The position numbers were made by a program, and so were the translations under genes. This document shows positions 52,855 through 62,740 of a stretch of 64,000 nt of DNA, in pieces. Source of the stretch: G965232465 sp965232465 (GTDB lineage Bacteria > Pseudomonadota > Alphaproteobacteria > JAQWUY01); the NCBI GenBank assembly GCA_965232465.1, contig OZ246977.1, forward strand, positions 1,860,001 to 1,924,000, in the 5' to 3' direction. Under the pieces are notes generated by a model that saw only the letters and a list, made by a program, of their open reading frames with translations, had not been told where the DNA came from and did not search any database. The stretch's first letter is position 1. Each line of letters begins with the position of its first letter.

Positions 52855-53922
52855 ATGTCCACAGTACGGTTAAAAAATCTTATTAAAAAATATGGTGATA
52901 CACAAGTTATCCATGATATTGACTTGTTCATTGAAGAAGGGGATTTTTGTGTTTTGGTGGGACCTTCTGGATGTGGTAAGTCCACTTTGCTGCGCATGAT
53001 TGCGGGCTTAGAACAAGTAACCGAAGGCAATATTTTTGTTGGTGATTCGGAAATCACCCATACCCCCGCCGCCGAACGGGGCATTGCTATGGTGTTTCAA
53101 AGTTACGCCCTGTATCCCCATATGACCGTTGCCCAAAACATAGGATTCGGTCTGAAAATGACCGGCGTTAAAAAAGATGTTATTGCCCAGAAAGTTAAAC
53201 AAGTGGCGGACATTGTCCAATTAACCGATTATATGGACCGATACCCCAAGGCATTATCGGGGGGACAACGGCAACGGGTGGCAATTGGACGAGCCATTGT
53301 CCGCAACCCGAATGTATTTTTATTTGACGAACCGTTGTCGAATCTGGATGCGGAACTGCGGGTGGAAATGCGGGTCGAACTGGCAAAATTACATAAAAAA
53401 TTGCAAAATACAATGATTTATGTAACCCACGACCAAGTGGAAGCCATGACCTTAGCCGATAAAATCGTTGTCCTAAATGGGGGCAATATTGAACAGGTGG
53501 GGGCACCGATGGATTTATACGAAAATCCGCAAAATAAATTTGTTGCCCGCTTTATTGGGTCGCCCACAATGAACTTCTTTGATGCGGTGGTACACGCAGA
53601 TGGCATTCACATCAGTGACATTGGCACGACCCCAATATCCCAAGATATTTTGCAAAATTGCCCCGAATCAGGTACCACCATGATCGTGGGCATCCGCCCC
53701 CAAGCCCTGTCAGTTGAAAAAGGTTCTGATGGATTTAGCGTCGAATTGGTTGAAAAATTGGGCGATGTGGCGTATATTCATGTAACCATAAATGATAATA
53801 AGAAAATTATGATTGCGGATGACAACAATACGGATGTAACAATTGCGGACAAAGTTAAGGTATACTTTGATACACAAGACTTGTATTTCTTTGACACGGT
53901 AACGGAAAAACGCATCCCGTAA
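52855..53922 (+). CDS. sugar ABC transporter ATPase (MsmK/UgpC type)
   Basis: 355 residues. Walker A 'GPSGCGKSTLLRMIAGLE', Q-loop 'MVFQSYALYPHMTV', signature 'LSGGQRQRVAIGRAIV', Walker B 'VFLFDEPLSNLD', H-switch 'YVTHDQVEAM', and a C-terminal TOBE regulatory domain (about 240-355). It energises CUT1 sugar importers and may serve both permeases here. AAGGGGG precedes the ATG. It is divergent from the rest of the galactoside operon. Confidence 0.95.
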   Translation: MSTVRLKNLIKKYGDTQVIHDIDLFIEEGDFCVLVGPSGCGKSTLLRMIAGLEQVTEGNIFVGDSEITHTPAAERGIAMVFQSYALYPHMTVAQNIGFGLKMTGVKKDVIAQKVKQVADIVQLTDYMDRYPKALSGGQRQRVAIGRAIVRNPNVFLFDEPLSNLDAELRVEMRVELAKLHKKLQNTMIYVTHDQVEAMTLADKIVVLNGGNIEQVGAPMDLYENPQNKFVARFIGSPTMNFFDAVVHADGIHISDIGTTPISQDILQNCPESGTTMIVGIRPQALSVEKGSDGFSVELVEKLGDVAYIHVTINDNKKIMIADDNNTDVTIADKVKVYFDTQDLYFFDTVTEKRIP

Positions 53923-54307
53923 AAAATATAAGGCACCACATAGAAAGACAGCGATGTGAACGAAATTATACTGGCGGGGGGATGTTTTTGGGGTAGTGTG
54001 GGAGCTGACAATGTGCCAGTGACCCCAGACGGTTTACATGTCTATAATTGTCATTTTCCACGGGCGGATTGGGATTTACAATAAATCCACTAGAACTGTT
54101 ATAAAATATATGCTATCATTCCACTCATAGGAAAAAAATATGGCTCTAGAGTATTTTGAATTATTATGGTATACTCTGAGACTATGATAGTAAACACATT
54201 GAGCGATTATAAAGTTAAAAAAATTACTTTCCCTATTTGATAAAATTGGGAATCTTATGTTTTTCAATTTTCTCTAAATGAATACAGTGTGGTTTTAATA
54301 CATAAAA
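53923..54307. other. gap between ABC ATPase and aldo-keto reductase
   Basis: Holds the msrA-like fragment and a nested inverted repeat at 54113-54190 (outer CTATCAT/ATGATAG, inner AGAGTAT/ATACTCT). The two flanking genes converge, so termination signals are expected, but no clear T-run hairpin is seen. Confidence 0.5.
53956..54084 (+). pseudogene. possible msrA 5' remnant
   Basis: A GTG-started frame of 42 residues begins 'NEIILAGGCFWG', the N-terminal active-site motif of peptide methionine sulfoxide reductase A, then continues with unrelated residues and stops. Only about ten residues match, so it could be chance or a genuine small peptide. It begins 34 bases after the ATPase gene. Confidence 0.3.
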
Positions 54308-55321
54308 TTAGGGTGTAGGGGCGTCTTGTTGTAACAATCCCTCATCCTTTAATGCTGTCCAAAATGCTGTTGGAATATCAATATTCATCCAGTCGATATT
54401 TTGTTGTAGCTGTGTGGTTGTTCTGACACCTGCGACAAACGATGGGACAACGGGATGTGCGACAACGAATTGTAACGCCGCAGCAGGCAGGGGAATATTA
54501 TATGATTCACATACTTTTTCAATACTGGCAACCCGTTGCATTACATCGTCCGGGGCGGGGGCATAATTGTATTTTGCCCCTGATACAGCACCCGTTGCCA
54601 AAATACCGCTGTTAAAACCACCGCCCACAAGGACAAACGCCTTGCGTTGTTGACATAATGGTAACAGGTCATGTAGCCCGCCTTGTTCCAACAAAGTATA
54701 ACGACCAGCAAGCAAACACCCATCAAAATCCGCATGCAGAAATGCATCGTGCATTATATCGGCTTCGTTAATACCCACCCCAATTGCCGATACATGCCCA
54801 TGTTGACGAAGATTTTCCAATGCCCGGTATGCCCCATCCATTGCTTGTTTAAAATATATTTTTTGTTGCTCTTTGCCGTGCGTAAACACATCAATATCAT
54901 GAATTAATGCCACATCAATATGTTCCAACCCCAATCGTTGGTTGCTGTCTTCAAATGCACGCATCACCCCATCATAGGAATAATCAAACCTCATTTCAAA
55001 TGGCAAACCATCGACCCAAGGGGTAAAGTCTATTTCAGATCGTTTTTTCGGATGTAAGGTGCGCCCTACTTTACTGATAAGTATATATTCGTCACGATTC
55101 TTCCACCGTAAGCTTTCCCCTACCCTAGCCTCAGACAAGCCATGTCCATACATGGGGGCGGTATCGTACGAACGAATGCCAGATTGCCACGCAAAATCCA
55201 CCATTTTACGGGATTCTTCTTCGCTGATGGTACGGAAAATATTGCCAATCGGGGCGGCCCCAAAACTCATTTCTGTAATGTCCAAATTTATGCGTCCTAA
55301 TTTGTGTTTTGTATTATGCAT
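54308..55321 (-). CDS. aldo/keto reductase, sugar dehydrogenase-like
   Basis: 337 residues. TIM-barrel AKR with 'MSFGAAPIGNIF', catalytic Asp/Tyr in 'RSYDTAPMYGHGLSE', Lys in 'ISKVGR', His in 'VALIHDID' and cofactor loop 'SFVAGVRTTTQLQQN'. The pattern resembles D-threo-aldose (L-fucose) 1-dehydrogenases. Last gene of the sugar/polyol operon. Its leader AAGGAGAATACAT is nearly identical to those of the binding protein and GMC genes. Confidence 0.88.
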   Translation of the reverse strand: MHNTKHKLGRINLDITEMSFGAAPIGNIFRTISEEESRKMVDFAWQSGIRSYDTAPMYGHGLSEARVGESLRWKNRDEYILISKVGRTLHPKKRSEIDFTPWVDGLPFEMRFDYSYDGVMRAFEDSNQRLGLEHIDVALIHDIDVFTHGKEQQKIYFKQAMDGAYRALENLRQHGHVSAIGVGINEADIMHDAFLHADFDGCLLAGRYTLLEQGGLHDLLPLCQQRKAFVLVGGGFNSGILATGAVSGAKYNYAPAPDDVMQRVASIEKVCESYNIPLPAAALQFVVAHPVVPSFVAGVRTTTQLQQNIDWMNIDIPTAFWTALKDEGLLQQDAPTP

Positions 55322-55333
55322 ATGTATTCTCCT

Positions 55334-56353
55334 TTATAATTGAATTTGTACCTTAAACACACTTTCATCCTCTGCAATCGTATCAAATGCAGTTTGAATA
55401 TCCTTTATCTTTAATACCTTGTTGGTAAAAAATTCTGTGTTAATACGGTTGTGTGCCAACATGGTTAAGGCTTCGTACATATCGTCGCCCATGCCCGCCA
55501 CAGAACCTTGTATAGATAATTCTTGTAATACTACATCAAGGGCATGCACCGTGTATGTGTCATTCGGTGCGGTTAACCCAAACGCCATAATATGCCCCCC
55601 AGTACGCATATAATCAAAGGCAGATGCATATAAATCAGCATTCCCCACACTTTCAATTACCACATCCACACCCCGCCCGTCTGTGGCATCGAGTACGATT
55701 TGTTTGACCGCCTTGGGATCGGTGATAACAATATCCGCCCCGCTTTGTTGTGCCATTTTTGCCCGCACAGGGGACAAGTCAACGACTATGATGGGGGCAA
55801 CGCCTATGTTTCGAAGCATTTGAATATGTAAATTGCCAATGGGTCCCGCCCCAATTACCACCGCCGATTGGGCAAATGTAATATTACTTTTTCGCATTGC
55901 CCGTACCACACATGCCAACGGTTCCACCAAGCAAATATCCGCATATGACATATGATTGGGGGCTTTGATAACTTTGGTTTTATCAAGGGCAATATATTCA
56001 CAAAATGCCCCATTTTCCGATATGCCTAGTTGCGACATTTCTGGGCAATTGAGCAATTCGTTTTTACGACAATAAAAACAGTGTCCACAAGAATTGTTAA
56101 TATCGGCGGTTACCTTGTCGCCTACACATACATGGGATACACCATCGCCAACCTGTACCACTTCACCAGAAAATTCATGTCCCAACACAAGGGGCAAATG
56201 TTCTGAGGCATATGCCCCATGGAATATATGCACATCGGTGCCACAAATCCCCACCCGTTTTACCCGTACCAATACTTGTGTGTCCGTAATTTCCGGTACC
56301 GGCACCTGTTCGATTTTAAATATATGTGGGGATGTTAAAACCGCTTGCTGCAT
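55334..56353 (-). CDS. zinc-dependent alcohol/polyol dehydrogenase
   Basis: 339 residues of the medium-chain family. Catalytic zinc ligands in 'GICGTDVHIFHG' and 'GHEFSGEV', structural zinc Cys4 in 'CGHCFYCRKNELLNC', and Rossmann 'AVVIGAGPIGNLHI'. It resembles sorbitol, threonine or galactitol dehydrogenases and probably oxidises the imported sugar or polyol with NAD. Substrate unknown. Confidence 0.9.
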   Translation of the reverse strand: MQQAVLTSPHIFKIEQVPVPEITDTQVLVRVKRVGICGTDVHIFHGAYASEHLPLVLGHEFSGEVVQVGDGVSHVCVGDKVTADINNSCGHCFYCRKNELLNCPEMSQLGISENGAFCEYIALDKTKVIKAPNHMSYADICLVEPLACVVRAMRKSNITFAQSAVVIGAGPIGNLHIQMLRNIGVAPIIVVDLSPVRAKMAQQSGADIVITDPKAVKQIVLDATDGRGVDVVIESVGNADLYASAFDYMRTGGHIMAFGLTAPNDTYTVHALDVVLQELSIQGSVAGMGDDMYEALTMLAHNRINTEFFTNKVLKIKDIQTAFDTIAEDESVFKVQIQL

Positions 56354-56366
56354 AAATATATATACC

Positions 56367-57320
56367 CTATTTTACAATGGTTACTTTGCTGCGATCAATA
56401 GTGGTGGCAATGGCAACAATCAGTACCGCCCCAAACACAATTTGTTGGGCTTGGGCAGGGACGCCCCAAAATACCATACCTGTGCGAATGACCGATACAA
56501 TTAACGCCCCAATAAATGTATTTAACACACCCCCAACACCGCCCGTCAATGGTGTGCCGCCCACAAGCACCGCCACAATCGCCGGCAACAAAAACATATC
56601 CGCCGCCGTAGGCGACCCCCCAGATAACTTAGCAGATAATAACAATCCAGACACCACCGCCATCATACCAGACAACGCAAATGCCAATATCTTAACCCGT
56701 TCCACACGAATACCCGATGCAGATGCCGCCAATTCCCCAGCCCCAATGGCTTTTAAGGTACGCCCAAAAGTGGTTCGGCGTTCCACAAACAACAATACAA
56801 GCAACAATACCAATGATACCCATATTTCATTGGGAATGATACCGAATGTATTACCAAACGCCCACCCCAACACATTTTCCCGTATATCCTGTGGAATATA
56901 TCCCGCCCGTTGTCCCGATACCACTTGCCCAGTGGTATATGCAACGCCACCAATGGCCAGTGTTGTAATAAACGATGCAATTTTTAATTTTACATGTAAC
57001 ACTCCAGACAATGCCCCAAACAAAAATCCGATCGCCAAAATAAACGCAATCCCCACATATCCAAACGATGGCAACATGGCAACCGCAAGCACCGTTGCCA
57101 TACTTGCCATGGACTGGGACGATAAATCAATCCCCCCAATATAAATAACCAAAGTAATACCCAATGCCATAACAAACAACATGGAAATATCGGATACCAA
57201 TTGAATCACATTGGATATACTTAAAAAACTACGGTCAATCAGGCTGATGATACTTATCAGAACCATTAAAGTAATCAGTGGAAAGACTTTACGCACTTTA
57301 TCCAATTGCATTTTATCCAT
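56367..57320 (-). CDS. CUT2 sugar ABC transporter permease (RbsC type), second
   Basis: 317 residues with about nine to ten membrane helices. 'IGGIDLSSQSMASMATVLA' near the N-terminus and 'GGTPLTGGVGGVLNTFIGALI' near the end are typical of RbsC/MglC-like permeases. It follows the ATPase by 14 bases and forms a heterodimer with, or alternates with, the permease at 58852. Confidence 0.92.
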   Translation of the reverse strand: MDKMQLDKVRKVFPLITLMVLISIISLIDRSFLSISNVIQLVSDISMLFVMALGITLVIYIGGIDLSSQSMASMATVLAVAMLPSFGYVGIAFILAIGFLFGALSGVLHVKLKIASFITTLAIGGVAYTTGQVVSGQRAGYIPQDIRENVLGWAFGNTFGIIPNEIWVSLVLLLVLLFVERRTTFGRTLKAIGAGELAASASGIRVERVKILAFALSGMMAVVSGLLLSAKLSGGSPTAADMFLLPAIVAVLVGGTPLTGGVGGVLNTFIGALIVSVIRTGMVFWGVPAQAQQIVFGAVLIVAIATTIDRSKVTIVK

Positions 57321-57334
57321 TGTCCGTATCCTTT

Positions 57335-58840
57335 CTATACCATATAGTGTAACAAATCATACAATGACGGTTTATTTCCCACGGGACAATCAAAGAATTT
57401 TTGTGGTTTTCCATCTTTTAACACCAAAATGGAATGGGATAATCCAATCGCCTCTTCCAAAGTATCCGCCACCAGCACAATTCCAACACCATCTGCGGAC
57501 ATTTTACGGATCATATCGTATACATCTTCTTTGGCCCCAATATCTAATCCCCGGGTTGGGTGGTCCAATAACATAATTTCCGCCCCCCCAGACCGCCATT
57601 TTGACAGCACGACTTTTTGTTGGTTCCCACCCGATAAAGTATCCAGCAACGCATTTTCGTTAGGTGTTTTAATCGACAATCTGCCAATCCATTTATGGGC
57701 AAGACTGCGTTCTTTTGGCACATCCAAAACAAAATATTTACTGTAATTTTGCAGTTGCGACAAGGTCATATTTTCAAATACAGACATGCCGCCAACAACC
57801 CCTTCGATTTTGCGTTCCCGTGGCACATAGCCAATTTTGTTTTTCGACGCATCATGGGCATCCAACCCTTTTGCCACCACACCCCGTAAAGTATAACAAC
57901 CGGTTTCCGAAGTTTCTAAGCCAAATATAGTGCGCACAATTGCTTCACGACCCGACCCTTCCGTACCCACCAAAGTTAACACCTCGCCCGCCCGCAATTT
58001 AAAGGATACGCCATCATATTTCCCCCGTATCCCCACAGAATCCATTTCCAGTAATATGTTGTCCGTATCGTACGGCTGTTGCAAGTTTTCACGGTAATAT
58101 TCATTATCGATATTCCGCCCCACCATTTTGCGTTGAATATCTTCAATCGAAGCCCCTGTTTTAGCGGTTTCCCCGACAATTTCACCGTCTTTCATAATGT
58201 ATACACGGTCGGATAATTCCAATACCTCTTCCATGCGATGCGATACAAACACAAAGGATGCCCGTACGGTCAATTCCCGCACCAACGCAAACAACAATTC
58301 CACTTCTTCTTGTGCAAGTACCGATGTGGGTTCGTCCAGCAAAATAATTAAATTTCCCTCAACCCGTTCCTCAAGGGTTAATACTTTGGCAAGTTCCACC
58401 AACTGCCGTTGGGCAAAAGACAAGTCGGATGTAACCATACTAGGGTCGATATTTAATTTTACTTTTTGCAATTGGTATCTGGCCGCATCCGCCATTTTTT
58501 TCCAATTAATAATACCATATTTAATAAACTGTTCCTCAGACCCCAAGAAAATATTTTCCATAACCGTTAAATTAGGGATTAAAGATTGTTCCTGAAAAAC
58601 CATACCGATACCTTTTTCCATCGCCTCACGGGGGGATTTAAATTTCTGTGGCGTGCCATCAATAATAACATCGCCCCCATCATGTTGGTATGCACCATAC
58701 AGCACTTTCATAAGCGTCGATTTACCCGCCCCATTTTCCCCCACAAGACCGATAATTTCGCCTTGTTGAATATTCAAATTAACCGACTTTAAGGCATGGA
58801 CACCGGGGAATATTTTGTCTACATTTTTAAATTTTAACAT
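57335..58840 (-). CDS. CUT2 sugar ABC transporter double ATPase (RbsA/MglA type)
   Basis: 501 residues with two ATPase modules. First: 'GLVGENGAGKSTLMKVL', signature 'LSFAQRQLVELAK', 'IILLDEPTSVL'. Second: 'LVGTEGSGREAIVRTIFG', 'LSGGNQQKVVLSKW', 'IMLLDHPTRGLDIGAK'. The DH in place of DE in the second Walker B is the usual degenerate site. It energises the two permeases. Confidence 0.94.
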   Translation of the reverse strand: MLKFKNVDKIFPGVHALKSVNLNIQQGEIIGLVGENGAGKSTLMKVLYGAYQHDGGDVIIDGTPQKFKSPREAMEKGIGMVFQEQSLIPNLTVMENIFLGSEEQFIKYGIINWKKMADAARYQLQKVKLNIDPSMVTSDLSFAQRQLVELAKVLTLEERVEGNLIILLDEPTSVLAQEEVELLFALVRELTVRASFVFVSHRMEEVLELSDRVYIMKDGEIVGETAKTGASIEDIQRKMVGRNIDNEYYRENLQQPYDTDNILLEMDSVGIRGKYDGVSFKLRAGEVLTLVGTEGSGREAIVRTIFGLETSETGCYTLRGVVAKGLDAHDASKNKIGYVPRERKIEGVVGGMSVFENMTLSQLQNYSKYFVLDVPKERSLAHKWIGRLSIKTPNENALLDTLSGGNQQKVVLSKWRSGGAEIMLLDHPTRGLDIGAKEDVYDMIRKMSADGVGIVLVADTLEEAIGLSHSILVLKDGKPQKFFDCPVGNKPSLYDLLHYMV

Positions 58841-58851
58841 TGTATATGCCC

Positions 58852-59817
58852 CTATTTGTTTAGCTTTATCGATTTTCGGTCAATGGATACAGCAATGGCA
58901 ATAATGATAATAACCCCCAGCACCCCTTCTTGGATATATTTGGGCAATCCCACCAAAATCATACCATTATTTATCACCGCAACAATCATTACCCCCAACA
59001 ATGCCTGAACAACACCCCCTGTTCCCCCAATAAGAGCCGTTCCCCCCACCACCGCCGAAGTAATGGAAATAAACATATATCCGGATCCTATATTCGTCGC
59101 AACCGACCCAATCCGGGCGGTGGCAAACACCGCCCCACAAGCATAAAATACACCCGCCACAGCAAAAGCTAACATCCGTACCCGTGCCACATTTACCCCC
59201 GATTCATGGGCAAGATTTTCTGCCCCACCAACCGCATAAAAATTGCGTCCAAGGGCGGTGCGGGTTTGGATAAAATATGCAATTAACAATGCTATGATCA
59301 TAAAGTAAAACATCAAAGGCATACCGCCAATGCGTTCCGTTAACAACATACGAAACAGCGGATCCTTGGCGGGAATCCGTAATCCATCTGTGATATACAT
59401 CGCCATCCCCGTCAACACATATCCCATGCCAAGACTGACCATAAACGAGGGGATTTTAAATTGTACATTCAACCACCCATTAAAATATCCAAATATACCC
59501 CCGATAAGGAGGACGATGGGAATGCTAAGCCACCCCCATTCGGCAAATCCCCCCAAATACCCCAATAACGATGCCAACATGACCGAACAAAACGCCACTG
59601 CCCCTTCCATAGACAAATCAATGGAACCCAGTATGATGGTAAATGTTACCCCCAAGGTAATCATCAATGGGGTTGCGGTGGCAATCGACAAACGGGCAAA
59701 ATTCCGCATCGATAAAAAATTTGGATTTATCATGGTTACAATAATAACCAACGCCACCAACACCAAAAATGGTGCCCACTTGATAATTGTTTTTTTATTT
59801 ATCGATTTGCTATTCAT
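58852..59817 (-). CDS. CUT2 sugar ABC transporter permease (RbsC type), first
   Basis: 321 residues, about ten membrane helices, with 'ILGSIDLSMEGAVAFCSVMLA' and 'GGTALIGGTGGVVQALLGVMI'. It follows the binding protein after 117 bases that hold a hairpin. Clearly homologous to the permease at 56367 but not a recent duplicate. Confidence 0.92.
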   Translation of the reverse strand: MNSKSINKKTIIKWAPFLVLVALVIIVTMINPNFLSMRNFARLSIATATPLMITLGVTFTIILGSIDLSMEGAVAFCSVMLASLLGYLGGFAEWGWLSIPIVLLIGGIFGYFNGWLNVQFKIPSFMVSLGMGYVLTGMAMYITDGLRIPAKDPLFRMLLTERIGGMPLMFYFMIIALLIAYFIQTRTALGRNFYAVGGAENLAHESGVNVARVRMLAFAVAGVFYACGAVFATARIGSVATNIGSGYMFISITSAVVGGTALIGGTGGVVQALLGVMIVAVINNGMILVGLPKYIQEGVLGVIIIIAIAVSIDRKSIKLNK

Positions 59818-59874
59818 ATTTGTCCGCCCCCATATGCACGCCTATTATTTTTTCCGTTATTATATACCCCACAA

Positions 59875-59913
59875 AAGGGGTGCAACACAGCATACCGCCC
59901 TATGCACCCCCTT
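59875..59913 (-). terminator. intercistronic hairpin after the CUT2 binding-protein gene
   Basis: AAGGGGTGCA and TGCACCCCCTT form a 10-bp stem (one extra C), with an inner GCATA/TATGC stem. On the minus strand TTTTGTG follows. Partial termination or mRNA stabilisation is likely, as at 51114. Confidence 0.55.
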
Positions 59914-59934
59914 ATGTAGGGTTTCAAGTTCATA

Positions 59935-61029
59935 TTAGTATTGCACACCCCCATTCGACAACGCCCAGAATTTTGTCCAATCGTATTCTGGAATTTTATC
60001 GATGTTATTTTTCTTCCACTCTGCTGCATCGGCTTTGGTGATAAGAATTGCTGGACCATAAAATTCACGGTGTTCTCTTGGTTCTGCAGAGGGGTTGTAT
60101 TTGCCTATCGACGCATAATATGTCAGGGAAAGTAAGATACCCCCGCCCCAATATGGGTTTGTACTTACGGTACATTCCACAACGCCTTCCATAACCAATT
60201 TCACCACATCAGGGGTACCATCGTATGAACAAATGGGAATTTGACCTTCCAAACCTTCGGCCCGTAATGCCTCCAAAATACCCAAAGTCATGCTGTCATT
60301 AGCCGAGAAAATACCCGTTATTTCATCGCCAAAGCGGGTCAAGTATGTTGCCATAAGATCGGCGGCTTTTGCCGTTGACCAATCGGCGGCTTGGTAATCC
60401 AACAATTCCACATCAGGATACTTTTTCAAGGTTTCCAACAAACCATTTTTCCGTTCGATCGCTGGATTGTTCGACGCAATACCACCAAGACCCACAATCT
60501 TACCCTTGCCGCCAATAGCGTCCATTAAAATTTGCGAAGTCTTTTGTGCGGGCTTAAAATCGGACCATGTAACATGTGCCACATACCTATTCCCAAAATC
60601 CCAAGGGTGCAAGTCATCCGTTTTATTCCAAAGTGTCCCCACATATCCCTTATTCGATATAACGCCTTCGACCACTGCCCGACAATTCGGTGCATCGTTC
60701 GGGTCAATGGCAATCGCACAGTTCCCTTTGGTTTTTGCCGCCAACGCCTTGGAATCAGCAACGGCTTTTTCATTGGAACCATTGTTAATCAAATGTGTCA
60801 TAGGCAACCCCACGGAATCAGCAACCGCCTGCCCACCGCTTACAATCGTATTCCAATATGGGTTATCTGGCGTACGATACCCCCAAGCCAGCGTTGGGGC
60901 ATCTGCCGCAGTTGCCAGCGTCGGCACGGCGGTTGTCGCCACCGCACCCGCACCAAAAACCGCACTACGCATCAAGAAATCACGGCGGTTAATCGTTTCT
61001 TTTTCAATAAAGTTTTTAATAAAAGACAT
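59935..61029 (-). CDS. Tat-exported CUT2 sugar-binding protein
   Basis: 364 residues. The N-terminus has a twin-arginine signal 'INRRDFLMRSAVFGAGAVAT' and a cleavage region near 'TLATAA'. The mature part is a Peripla_BP_4-type protein with 'NPYWNTIVSGGQAVADSVG', 'AIAIDPND', 'GIFSANDSMTLGILEALRAEGL' and 'ICSYDGTPDVVKLVMEG'. Twin-arginine export implies folding in the cytoplasm. Leader is AAGGAGAATACAT. Confidence 0.92.
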   Translation of the reverse strand: MSFIKNFIEKETINRRDFLMRSAVFGAGAVATTAVPTLATAADAPTLAWGYRTPDNPYWNTIVSGGQAVADSVGLPMTHLINNGSNEKAVADSKALAAKTKGNCAIAIDPNDAPNCRAVVEGVISNKGYVGTLWNKTDDLHPWDFGNRYVAHVTWSDFKPAQKTSQILMDAIGGKGKIVGLGGIASNNPAIERKNGLLETLKKYPDVELLDYQAADWSTAKAADLMATYLTRFGDEITGIFSANDSMTLGILEALRAEGLEGQIPICSYDGTPDVVKLVMEGVVECTVSTNPYWGGGILLSLTYYASIGKYNPSAEPREHREFYGPAILITKADAAEWKKNNIDKIPEYDWTKFWALSNGGVQY

Positions 61030-61132
61030 AATGTATTCTCCTTATATAGTGTAATAAAAAATGCTTAGTATGTATAAGCTATATCCATCCATCATTATGT
61101 TGTATTTTCCCTAATGACCGATAAATCTTGTA

Positions 61133-62740
61133 TTATGCATCCGCTTTAATCAAATCGGCACCTTTTTCGCCAATCATGATGGATGCACTGTTGGTATTGG
61201 AACTGATAATACGGGGCATAATCGAGGAGTCTGCGACCCGTAAGCCCTCCAGACCATGTACTTTTAAATCCGTCCCAACGACACATTCTTCGCCATGTCC
61301 CATTTTACAGGTACCAACGGGGTGATAATCAGTTTTACCAAGTTTACGGGCATATTCCCGTAATTGGGTTTTGCTGACCACATTATCACCGGGGACATGT
61401 TCGTATTTAATCAAATTGCTGATTGCCGATTGGCTTAAAATTTCACGGGTAATTTTTAACCCCGCCAGGGAACACTCCAAATCATATTCTTCCGCCCAAT
61501 AATTGGGGTTTACATCCAGCTTACTGGTCACATTATCGCCGGTTATCTTCACCCATCCCCGGCTTCTTGGGCGGGTATGACAGCTGTTTAAGGTTACACC
61601 ATATCCTTCTGGTACGGGCGGTACGCCCGCCTCCGCACCCGCCCCCGGCAGAAAATGGAATTGTACATCGGGGACAAGTTGTTCAGGATCTGCATACCAA
61701 AATGCCCCCCCCTCGGCAATATTAGAAGTTACAGGACCTTTACGGAACAACATATATTCCAATCCCGACCATATAGCTTTGTGCGGTCGGGTATGTTTAT
61801 CATAACTGATTGGGTCGTTCAATGCCCCAATCGTATACACATCGATATGGTCTTGTAAGTTTTTACCAACACCCTTTAATTCGTGTACAGTATGCACACC
61901 CGCTTTACCCAGTACATCAGAATCGCCAATACCAGACAATTGTAAAATTTTGGGGGATCCAATGGCACCAGCGGATACAATAATTTCTGAATCCGCTTGC
62001 ACACGGGTAATAGTCGTACTGTTTTCGGGGACATATTCCACCGCCACCGCACGGGCATTTTCGACAACAATCTTAGTTACCGTAACCCCGGTTTTAAGGG
62101 TTAAATTCCCCCGCTTACGCACTTCCGGCGTTAAATACCCCATTGCCGATGAACACCGTTGCCCATTGCGTTGATGCACTTGGTAAAACCCGCATCCCTC
62201 TTGTTTTTCACCATTAAAATCCACATTAAACTGCATTCCCCATTGTTGGGCAGCATGGACAAATTTTCGGGTTAAAGGATGGGGATTAATTTGATCGGAA
62301 ATCCCCATAGGTCCGCCCACACCATGATATTTGTCATTAAAGCGGTTGTTGTCTTCCATCTTGCGAAAATAGGGCAATATATCTTCATATCCCCATCCTT
62401 CACAGCCTTCTTGTTTTACCCAATTATTATCATAATCGTATGTATTTCCACGGGTTACCACCATGGCGTTAATAGCACTGCCCCCCCCAAGGACACGGGC
62501 TTGGGGAAATACCATATCACGGCTTTCGTTGCTCCCGAATCCACCGATAGGTACATTGTACCCCCATGTGAATTTGGCACTACCCGTCATGGTAAAAAAC
62601 ATCACAGGCCACTTTACCGCCCATTGATTACCATTGCTGCCAGATTCTAATAACAAAACCTTGGCATTGGGCATTTCACTCAACCGCCCCGCCAACGCAC
62701 AGCCCGATGAACCGCCCCCGATAATCACATAATCGTACAT
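61133..62740 (-). CDS. GMC-family flavin oxidoreductase (choline dehydrogenase-like)
   Basis: 535 residues. FAD-binding 'YVIIGGGSSGCALAGRLSE', GMC signature 1 region 'ARVLGGGSAINAMVVTRGN', signature 2 'SAGAIGSPKILQLSGIG', and C-terminal 'DYHPVGTCKMG' with the catalytic His plus 'SNTNSASIMIGEKGADLI'. It oxidises an alcohol; the neighbouring sugar importer suggests a polyol or sugar substrate and not necessarily choline. First gene of the operon and divergent from the TetR gene. Confidence 0.92.
   Translation of the reverse strand: MYDYVIIGGGSSGCALAGRLSEMPNAKVLLLESGSNGNQWAVKWPVMFFTMTGSAKFTWGYNVPIGGFGSNESRDMVFPQARVLGGGSAINAMVVTRGNTYDYDNNWVKQEGCEGWGYEDILPYFRKMEDNNRFNDKYHGVGGPMGISDQINPHPLTRKFVHAAQQWGMQFNVDFNGEKQEGCGFYQVHQRNGQRCSSAMGYLTPEVRKRGNLTLKTGVTVTKIVVENARAVAVEYVPENSTTITRVQADSEIIVSAGAIGSPKILQLSGIGDSDVLGKAGVHTVHELKGVGKNLQDHIDVYTIGALNDPISYDKHTRPHKAIWSGLEYMLFRKGPVTSNIAEGGAFWYADPEQLVPDVQFHFLPGAGAEAGVPPVPEGYGVTLNSCHTRPRSRGWVKITGDNVTSKLDVNPNYWAEEYDLECSLAGLKITREILSQSAISNLIKYEHVPGDNVVSKTQLREYARKLGKTDYHPVGTCKMGHGEECVVGTDLKVHGLEGLRVADSSIMPRIISSNTNSASIMIGEKGADLIKADA

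Noticed and set aside
56377..57144. Plus-strand frame of 255 codons
   Set aside because: It is the exact opposite strand of the RbsC-type permease; composition (Asn/Pro/Thr-rich) is typical of an antisense shadow.
60467..61068. Overlapping plus-strand frames of 178 and 195 codons
   Set aside because: Antisense to the Tat-exported binding protein; no supporting features.
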